From Pelagibius sp050043265 (GTDB lineage Bacteria; Pseudomonadota; Alphaproteobacteria; Kiloniellales; Kiloniellaceae): DNA of 39,816 nt. Position numbers and translations under genes: made by a program. Where the stretch lies: positions 1 to 39,816 of the forward strand of contig JBHJIR010000135.1 in the NCBI GenBank assembly GCA_050043265.1. The letters are read 5' to 3'. Positions within the stretch are counted from its first letter, which is position 1. Each line of letters starts with the position of its first letter. This document shows, in pieces, positions 34,998-39,816 of the stretch. Below the pieces are notes generated by a model, which was not told where the DNA came from, did no database searches, and saw nothing but the letters and a program-made list of their open reading frames with translations.

Positions 34998-35040
34998 TTC
35001 AAATAAGAAATTATATAAAGCTTTAGTTGTTGTAGTTGAT
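34998..35040. promoter_or_regulatory. AT-rich stretch: likely unwinding element and hemE promoter -10
   Basis: The most AT-rich stretch in the origin gap. On the minus strand it contains a perfect TATAAT (plus 35010-35015) facing hemE, with no good -35. Just beyond it the minus strand shows a triplet pattern AAC-TAC-AAC-AAC-TAA (about 35022-35036) that loosely recalls DnaA-trio elements. Both readings are inference. Confidence 0.5.
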
Positions 35041-35191
35041 CCCTGTGAGTCCTGGGGATTGCCGCTGTCCGATAAACTATCCCGCGAGTCATCCGCAGGC
35101 ATTGTAGACAGGTCCCATCCTGTGGGCTTTCGGGGGGATTCTATCCGGAAAACCGGCAGGACCACTGCGGCTTGCGCCGCAGCGGCGGTCA

Positions 35192-35209
35192 GGGGATAAC
35201 GGGGATAAG
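35192..35209. repeat. two adjacent DnaA-box-like direct repeats
   Basis: GGGGATAAC followed directly by GGGGATAAG, i.e. CTTATCCCC and GTTATCCCC on the minus strand. They match the first six bases of the DnaA box TTATCCACA and differ after that. Confidence 0.55.
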
Positions 35210-35412
35210 CCGCCTGGGTCCATCGTCTTTCCCAGGATGAGTCCGGCTGTGGGCGAGATTTGTCCCGGGGGCACGAACCCGAGGGAGTAATGCGAGGCTG
35301 ACGTGTTCAGTTTTTTGACGACCGGCAAAACGGCATCACTTGTCCCCGGGTTTAGATACTTTGCGCTGAATCGTGCACAGCCCTTCCCGGCCGTCCTGGA
35401 TGGATTCCGCCG

Positions 35413-36237
35413 ATGAGCAGCCCTCACCTGCATCTTGTGTCCGATGCCACCGGCGAGACCATCAACTCGGTCGCCCGCGCCTGCCTGGTGCAGTTCGGCG
35501 GCATCGAGCCGATCGAGCATGTCTGGAGCCTGGTGCGCACCCGCGGGATGATGACCAAGGTCGTCCAGGGCATCGAAGCCAATCCCGGCCCGGTCCTCTA
35601 CACCATGGTGAACCGCGACCTGCGCGACCAACTGACCGGCTGCTGCGCCTCGCTCGGCCTGCCCTGCATCCCGGTGCTCGATCCGGTCATCCATACCCTC
35701 GCCAACTACTTCGGCGTCGAGATCACCGGCACGCCGGGTCTGCAGCACGCGCTGGATGCGGAATATTTCAGCCGCATGGATGCGATGACCTTCGCGCTTA
35801 CCCATGACGACGGCCAGCACACCAGCGACATCGCCAAGGCCGACATCATCCTGGTCGGCGTATCGCGCACGTCGAAGACGCCGACCTGCATGTATCTCGC
35901 CAACCGCGGCATCAAGGCCGCCAACGTGCCCGTGGTGCCCGGTTGCCCGATGCCCGAGGAACTGCTGCACGCCCGCGGTCCGCTGGTCGTCGGCCTGACC
36001 AAGGATCCGGCGAGCCTGGTGCAAGTGCGCCAGAACCGCTTGCGCATGCTGACCGACGACCGACAGGAAACCGACTACGTGAATCTGGAGGCGGTGCGAC
36101 AGGAGATCGCCCAGGCGCGCCGCTTCTGCGTCGAACACGGCTGGCCGCTGATCGATGTGACGCGCCGCTCCATCGAAGAAACTGCCGCCACCATCATGAA
36201 CTACTATGCCAAGCACGTCGGCGCTGAGAGCAAATGA
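35413..36237 (+). CDS. ppsR: pyruvate, phosphate dikinase / PEP synthase regulatory protein
   Basis: Bifunctional serine/threonine kinase and phosphorylase of the DUF299 family that switches PEP synthase or pyruvate phosphate dikinase off and on with ADP and Pi. 274 aa. It starts HLHLVSDATGETINSVARA, and the nucleotide loop GVSRTSKTP is at residues 149-157, followed by MYLANRGIKAANVPVVPG and the C-terminal DVTRRSIEETAATIM. It corresponds to the gene next to the origin in Caulobacter and Rickettsia (RP001). ATG 35413. The stop overlaps maf as ATGA (36234-36237). First gene of the rightward unit. Confidence 0.95.
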   Translation: MSSPHLHLVSDATGETINSVARACLVQFGGIEPIEHVWSLVRTRGMMTKVVQGIEANPGPVLYTMVNRDLRDQLTGCCASLGLPCIPVLDPVIHTLANYFGVEITGTPGLQHALDAEYFSRMDAMTFALTHDDGQHTSDIAKADIILVGVSRTSKTPTCMYLANRGIKAANVPVVPGCPMPEELLHARGPLVVGLTKDPASLVQVRQNRLRMLTDDRQETDYVNLEAVRQEIAQARRFCVEHGWPLIDVTRRSIEETAATIMNYYAKHVGAESK

Positions 36238-36884
36238 ACGCTTCCGCCGACAACGCCGCTGCAGCACCGGCCCTGATCGCACCCGATGCGCCGGCGGTGG
36301 TGCTGGCCTCGGCCAGTGCCGCGCGGGTGCGCCTGCTTGCCGACGCCGGCGTGTCGGTGCACGGCCAGGCCGCCGCGGTCGACGAAGAATCCTTGAAACA
36401 ATCGCTGAAGGGCGAAGGGGCGACCCCAGCCCAGGTCGCCGAAACTCTGGCCGAGTTGAAGGCTCAGCGTGTCGCGTCGAAGTTTGCCGGCGCCTTGGTC
36501 ATCGGCGCCGACCAGATGTTGTCGTGCAACGACGTGTGGTTCGACAAGCCCGTCGATCGCGATCACGCCGCCGCACAGCTGCGCGCGCTCAGTGGCAAGA
36601 CCCATACGCTGTGGACTGCCGTCTGCGTGGTGCGTAACGGCAGCCGTATGTGGCATCACAACGCCGCCGCGCAGCTGACCATGCGGCCGCTGAGCGATGA
36701 CTTCATCCAGGCCTATCTGGCGGCGGCCGGTCCGGCGGTGACCACCGCCGTCGGTGCCTATCAACTGGAAGGCCTTGGCGCGCAGCTCTTCGCCAAGGTC
36801 GAGGGCGACTTCTTCACCATCCTCGGTCTGCCGCTGTTGCCGCTGCTCGACTTCCTGCGACTGAACAAGGTGCTGCCCGCATGA
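36234..36884 (+). CDS. maf: Maf-family nucleoside triphosphate pyrophosphatase
   Basis: House-cleaning pyrophosphatase for non-canonical or modified nucleotides. 216 aa. It shows VVLASASAARVRLLADAG at the N-terminus (Maf consensus LASxSxxRxxLL), GADQML with the catalytic Asp, KTHTLWTAV, and the C-terminal block GAYQLEGLGAQLFAKVEGDF followed by FTILGLPLLPLLDFLR. About 20 Ala/Pro-rich residues precede the core. Start and stop both overlap neighbours as ATGA, with ppsR upstream and aroE downstream, so expression is coupled. Confidence 0.94.
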   Translation: MNASADNAAAAPALIAPDAPAVVLASASAARVRLLADAGVSVHGQAAAVDEESLKQSLKGEGATPAQVAETLAELKAQRVASKFAGALVIGADQMLSCNDVWFDKPVDRDHAAAQLRALSGKTHTLWTAVCVVRNGSRMWHHNAAAQLTMRPLSDDFIQAYLAAAGPAVTTAVGAYQLEGLGAQLFAKVEGDFFTILGLPLLPLLDFLRLNKVLPA

Positions 36885-37750
36885 CGTCTTCTTCCGTCGC
36901 GCCGTTGGGAAAAGCTCTCTCGGGGAATGCGAGGGTCGCCGGCCTCATCGGCTGGCCGGTGTCGCATTCGCGCTCGCCGCGCCTGCACGGCTACTGGCTG
37001 GCCGAACATGGCATCGACGGTGCCTATGTGCCCCTGCCGGTGGCGCCCGAAAACATCGCGGTTGCAGTGCGCGGCCTTGCCGCCGCCGGTCTTGCCGGGG
37101 TCAACGTCACCATTCCGCACAAGCAGGCGGTCCTGGCACTCTGCGATCGGGTCGACGACATCGCCCGGCGCATTGGGGCGGTCAATCTGCTGATTTTTAA
37201 GGATGGCCAGATCGTCGGCAGCAATACCGACGCCTTCGGCTTCATGGCCAACCTGGCGGCGGGCGCGCCGGCCGGGACGGCGGCCGCGGCGCCGGCGGTG
37301 CGGCTGGGGGCTGGCGGTGGTGCCCGCGCGGTGGCGGCCGGCCTGCTGGATGCCGGCGTGCCGGAGGTGCGCCTGACCAACCGCAGCCGCGAGCGTGCCG
37401 AGCAACTGGCGCAGGAAATCGGCGGTCCGATCACCGTGGTGCCCTGGAACGAGCGCGCCGCCGCCCTGGACGGTGCCGGCCTGCTGGTCAACTCGACCAG
37501 TCTGGGCATGACCGGGCAGCCGGCCCTCGACCTGTCTTTGGATGCGCTTGCGGTCGGCGCGGTGGTCTGCGACCTGGTCTACAGCCCGCTGGAAACCGCG
37601 TTGCTGGCGGCAGCGCGTGCCAAGGGCTGCATCGGTGTCGACGGCCTCGGCATGCTGCTGCACCAGGCGCGGCCCTGCTTTACCGCCTGGTTCGGCCCCG
37701 ATCCCCAGGTCACGCCGGCGTTGCGCGCTTTCGTTCAGGACGCGGGATAG
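36881..37750 (+). CDS. aroE: shikimate dehydrogenase
   Basis: NADPH-dependent reduction of 3-dehydroshikimate to shikimate in aromatic amino-acid synthesis. 289 aa. The substrate motif GWPVSHSRSPRLHGYW is at residues 24-39, and the catalytic Lys81 is in NVTIPHK. Substrate Asp is in GSNTDAFGF, the NADP loop is GAGGGARAVAAGL and the phosphate clamp is NRSRERA. The C-terminal GVDGLGMLLHQA is also present. ATG 36881 overlaps the maf stop (ATGA). coaE begins 7 nt after the stop. Confidence 0.97.
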   Translation: MTSSSVAPLGKALSGNARVAGLIGWPVSHSRSPRLHGYWLAEHGIDGAYVPLPVAPENIAVAVRGLAAAGLAGVNVTIPHKQAVLALCDRVDDIARRIGAVNLLIFKDGQIVGSNTDAFGFMANLAAGAPAGTAAAAPAVRLGAGGGARAVAAGLLDAGVPEVRLTNRSRERAEQLAQEIGGPITVVPWNERAAALDGAGLLVNSTSLGMTGQPALDLSLDALAVGAVVCDLVYSPLETALLAAARAKGCIGVDGLGMLLHQARPCFTAWFGPDPQVTPALRAFVQDAG

Positions 37751-37757
37751 GCCCGCT

Positions 37758-38369
37758 ATGCTGGTTATCGGCCTCACCGGCTCCATCGGCATGGGCAAGT
37801 CGACCGCGGCGGCGATGCTGCGGCGTCTCGGCCTGCCGGTGCACGATGCCGATGCCGCGGTGCACCGGCTGATGGAACGTGGCGGTGCGGCGGTAGCGGC
37901 GGTGGCCGCCGCTTTTCCCGGTGTGGAACGCGATGGCCGGATTGACCGCGGCCTGCTGGGCGCCAAGGTGTTGGGCGACGACGGCGCGATGAAGCGGCTG
38001 GAGGCGATCCTGCACCCGCTGGTGCGGGCCGAGGCGCGACGCTTCCTCGCCAAGCAGGCGCGGGCCCGCCGGCCGCTCGCAGTGCTCGACATTCCGCTGC
38101 TGTTCGAGACCGGCGGCGAGCGTCTCTGCGATGCGGTCATCGTGGTCTCGGCACCGCCCTTCATCCAGCGGGCGCGGGTGCTGCGCCGCCCCGGCATGAC
38201 GGCGGCGAAGTTTCAGGCGATTCTGGCGCGCCAACTGCCCGATGCGGAAAAACGCCGGCGCGCCGACTTCGTGGTGCAGACCGGCCTCAACAAGGTGCAC
38301 GCCTTGCACCAACTTGCCGCCATCGTCAAACTGCTGAAACGGAAAAACGCGGCGAAAAGGAAGACCTGA
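37758..38369 (+). CDS. coaE: dephospho-CoA kinase
   Basis: Phosphorylates dephospho-CoA, the last step of coenzyme A synthesis. 203 aa. It starts MLVIGLTGSIGMGKSTAAAML with the P-loop, then DADAAVHRLM, LHPLVRAEA, LDIPLLFETG and VVSAPPFIQRARVLRRPGM. ATG 37758 is used because homology begins there; the same frame is open upstream but overlaps aroE. The stop overlaps the dnaQ start as TGATG. Confidence 0.96.
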   Translation: MLVIGLTGSIGMGKSTAAAMLRRLGLPVHDADAAVHRLMERGGAAVAAVAAAFPGVERDGRIDRGLLGAKVLGDDGAMKRLEAILHPLVRAEARRFLAKQARARRPLAVLDIPLLFETGGERLCDAVIVVSAPPFIQRARVLRRPGMTAAKFQAILARQLPDAEKRRRADFVVQTGLNKVHALHQLAAIVKLLKRKNAAKRKT

Positions 38370-39040
38370 TGCGCGAGATCGTCCTCGATACGGAAACCAC
38401 CGGCCTGGATCCCGCTTCCGGCCACCGCATCGTCGAGGTCGCCGGGCTGGAGCTGCTGCACCATCTGCCGACGGGGCGCACCTTCCGCGAATACATCAAC
38501 CCCCAGCGCGATATGCCGGCCGAGGCTGAGCGCATTCACGGCCTCAGCGAAGAGTTCCTGAAGGACAAGCCGCTGTTCCCGGACATCGCGCCGGCTTTCC
38601 TCGACTTCATCGGCGATGCCAAATTGGTCATCCACAACGCCGCTTTCGACATGAAGTTTCTCAACGCCGAACTGCGTCAGGCAGGCCACGACATCCTCGC
38701 CATGGACCGCGCTATCGATACCGTGACCCTGGCCCGTGAACGGTTTCCCGGGGCCCAGGTGAACCTCGATGCACTGTGCCGGCGCTTCGAGATCGACAAC
38801 TCCTCGCGCACCTTTCACGGCGCGCTGCTGGACTGCGAGTTGCTGGCGGAGGTCTACCTGGAACTGCGCGGCGGCCGCCAGCCGGGTCTGGTGCTGGAGA
38901 GCCAGCGCAACCGGGCCCGCGCCATCGCCCCGGCGGCGCGCGACGTGCGCCCGCCGCGGGTTCATCCGGTCAGCCCGGAGGAACAGGCTGCTCACGAGGC
39001 GATGGTGGAAAAGCTGTCGAACCCGCTCTGGCGCGCCTGA
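38369..39040 (+). CDS. dnaQ: DNA polymerase III epsilon subunit (proofreading exonuclease)
   Basis: 3'-5' DEDDh exonuclease of the replicative polymerase. 223 aa. Exo I is Asp7 and Glu9 (LDTETTGLD), Exo II is Asp94 (IHNAAFDMKFLN), and Exo III has His150 and Asp155 (FHGALLDCELLA). The C-terminal tail after about residue 170 (PGLVLESQRNRARAI onward) is expected to hold the clamp and polymerase alpha contacts. ATG 38369 overlaps the coaE stop. Last gene of the ppsR-maf-aroE-coaE-dnaQ unit; converges with secB, 6 bp apart. Confidence 0.97.
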   Translation: MREIVLDTETTGLDPASGHRIVEVAGLELLHHLPTGRTFREYINPQRDMPAEAERIHGLSEEFLKDKPLFPDIAPAFLDFIGDAKLVIHNAAFDMKFLNAELRQAGHDILAMDRAIDTVTLARERFPGAQVNLDALCRRFEIDNSSRTFHGALLDCELLAEVYLELRGGRQPGLVLESQRNRARAIAPAARDVRPPRVHPVSPEEQAAHEAMVEKLSNPLWRA

Positions 39041-39046
39041 AGCGGT

Positions 39047-39535
39047 TCAGGCCGCGCCGTTGCCGCTTTCCCCGGCGTTGCCCGATGCGGCGGCTTCCGC
39101 CTGGGCCTTGCGGCTGAGGTAGAGCTGCGCGAAATCGATCGGGCTCATCATCAGCGGCGGGAAACCGCCGTCACGGGTGTCGTCGGCCAGGATCGCCCGG
39201 GCGAAGGGGAAGAGGTGGCGCGGTACTTCGACCATCACCATGCGCTCGCGCATCTCCTCGTTGAGGTCCGGCGACAGGCTGATCACCGCGGCGTAGTCCA
39301 GCTCCGACATGAAGGCGGTGGTCTCGCCGATTTTGGCCGAGGCGTGCAGCTTCAGCACGACCTCATAGACCTGATCCTGCAGCTGGGTCGGCGTCACCTC
39401 GACGCTGACGTTCAGGTCGGGCTTCTCCGTCCGCATGGTGCCGTAGATGGCCGGCGCGTTGGGGTTTTCGAAGGAATGATCCTTCACGTACTGCGTGTTG
39501 ATGGTCAGCGGCGGCAGTGCGGCTTCTTCGGCCAT
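39047..39535 (-). CDS. secB: protein-export chaperone SecB
   Basis: Tetrameric cytoplasmic chaperone that keeps preproteins unfolded for SecA. 162 aa. It contains INTQYVKDHSFENPNAP, the core YEVVLKLHASAKIGETTAFM, VEVPRHLFPFARAILADDTRDGGFPPLMMSPIDFAQLY, and a Gly/Ala/Glu-rich tail. ATG 39535. In alphaproteobacteria secB regularly sits beside dnaQ and the origin cluster, as here. Confidence 0.97.
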   Translation of the reverse strand: MAEEAALPPLTINTQYVKDHSFENPNAPAIYGTMRTEKPDLNVSVEVTPTQLQDQVYEVVLKLHASAKIGETTAFMSELDYAAVISLSPDLNEEMRERMVMVEVPRHLFPFARAILADDTRDGGFPPLMMSPIDFAQLYLSRKAQAEAAASGNAGESGNGAA

Positions 39536-39614
39536 TTCCGGCTCCTGTGGTCACGGGCGGGCTTGGCTATCACGGATCGTTACGCCAGACAATAACGGGC
39601 CCCGCCATGGGCGA

Positions 39615-39806
39615 TCAAAAGGCCGGAACGGCAGCCCCTTCCACCGGGTCGAAGCGCAGCGCCACCCCGTTTTCGACCGCATGGCCGGTCAGGCCGCGGA
39701 TGAAACCCCAGTGGCTCACCACCAGCAGGCCGTCCCAGCTGTCGGCCGCGAAGAGGACCACGCGGAAACGGGCGCCCCCCAGGGGCAGGGCGGACACCCA
39801 CAACAC
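39615..39806 (-). pseudogene. C-terminal fragment of a histidine phosphatase-like protein
   Basis: The segment WDGLLVVSHWGFIRGLTGHAVENG resembles the C-terminal part of histidine phosphatase (phosphoglycerate mutase-like) family proteins, with the second catalytic His in VSHWG. Only about 63 residues are in frame: a TAA at 39810-39812 closes the frame just before the window edge. Another minus-strand frame is open to the edge. A G-run (plus-strand C run at 39776-39780 and neighbours) between them could be the site of a frameshift. It may therefore be a broken gene, a sequence error, or a partial gene read in two frames. TGA stop at 39615-39617. Confidence 0.45.
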
Positions 39807-39816
39807 CGGTTAAGGC

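Larger units (their letters stand above)
34876..35412. other. oriC: putative chromosomal replication origin (oriC)
   Basis: 537-bp non-coding gap between hemE and ppsR, the site of Cori in Caulobacter. It holds one AT-rich stretch (about 34998-35040). To its right are several DnaA-box-like elements of the TNTCC type: CTATCCCGC (35077), TCATCCGCA (35089), CTATCCGGA (35141), two adjacent GGGGATAA copies that read TTATCCCC on the minus strand (35192-35209), TTGTCCCGG (35260) and TTGTCCCCG (35340). None is a perfect TTATCCACA. No CtrA-type TTAA-N7-TTAA was found. Flanking genes diverge from it on both sides. Assignment rests mainly on synteny. Confidence 0.8.

Noticed and set aside
33205..35199. 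Plus-strand open frame of 664 codons across hemH, hemE and the origin gap
   Set aside because: Antisense to two certain genes, low-complexity composition typical of GC-rich shadow frames.

Overview
This is a GC-rich, densely coding chromosomal segment of an alphaproteobacterium. Protein content and gene order look most like Rhodospirillales and relatives, but I cannot name a genus from sequence alone. The order hemE / intergenic / ppsR-maf-aroE-coaE-dnaQ, facing rho-hemJ-hemH-hemE and mnmE-mnmG-rsmG-parA-parB, is the conserved cluster around the replication origin in Caulobacter and related groups. Two perfect parS palindromes (21452-21467 and 23590-23605) and a 537-bp non-coding gap between hemE and ppsR (34876-35412) support reading the right half of the window as the chromosomal origin and centromere region.

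Layout. 1-462: end of a peptide-type ABC permease. 466-2767 (-): an MBL-fold hydrolase and a membrane class III nucleotide cyclase, codirectional. 2893-4185 (+): an MFS transporter overlapping tail to tail with a CenR-like response regulator (4151-4846, -). 4940-8979: alpha/beta hydrolase, RibA with a decayed RibB half, a conserved hypothetical and an L,D-transpeptidase. 9097-12219: a secreted hypothetical, YggS, and a tandem pair of sulfotransferases. 12629-13696: a major porin with a terminator. 13982-18872 (+): DUF3576 lipoprotein, leuS, lptE and holA; lptE and holA share one uninterrupted frame. 18921-25009 (-): parB, parA, rsmG, mnmG, parS, mnmE. 25059-25721 (-): thioredoxin-like ferredoxin and a DUF6489 protein. 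25934-30638 (+): tightly packed DUF255 protein, ogt, dienelactone hydrolase, quinone oxidoreductase and DUF1330, closed by a bidirectional terminator. 30710-34875 (-): rho, hemJ, hemH, hemE (transcribed hemE first). 34876-35412: oriC region. 35413-39040 (+): ppsR, maf, aroE, coaE, dnaQ, coupled by ATGA/TGATG overlaps. 39047-39535 (-): secB, then a fragment of a histidine phosphatase at the edge.

Function. Genes flanking the origin point away from it on both sides: hem, rho, mnm and par leftward, ppsR to dnaQ rightward. They supply replication (dnaQ, holA), segregation (parA/parB/parS), tRNA and rRNA modification (mnmE, mnmG, rsmG), transcription termination (rho), late heme synthesis (hemE, hemH, hemJ) and export (secB). 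Left of about 13 kb the content is more accessory. The most unusual sequence-level points are the missing lptE stop codon, short tandem repeats at the leuS/lptE and holA/parB junctions, a His-to-Pro change in the metal motif of the MBL protein, and the duplicated sulfotransferase genes. I found no CRISPR array, transposase, prophage, tRNA or rRNA.
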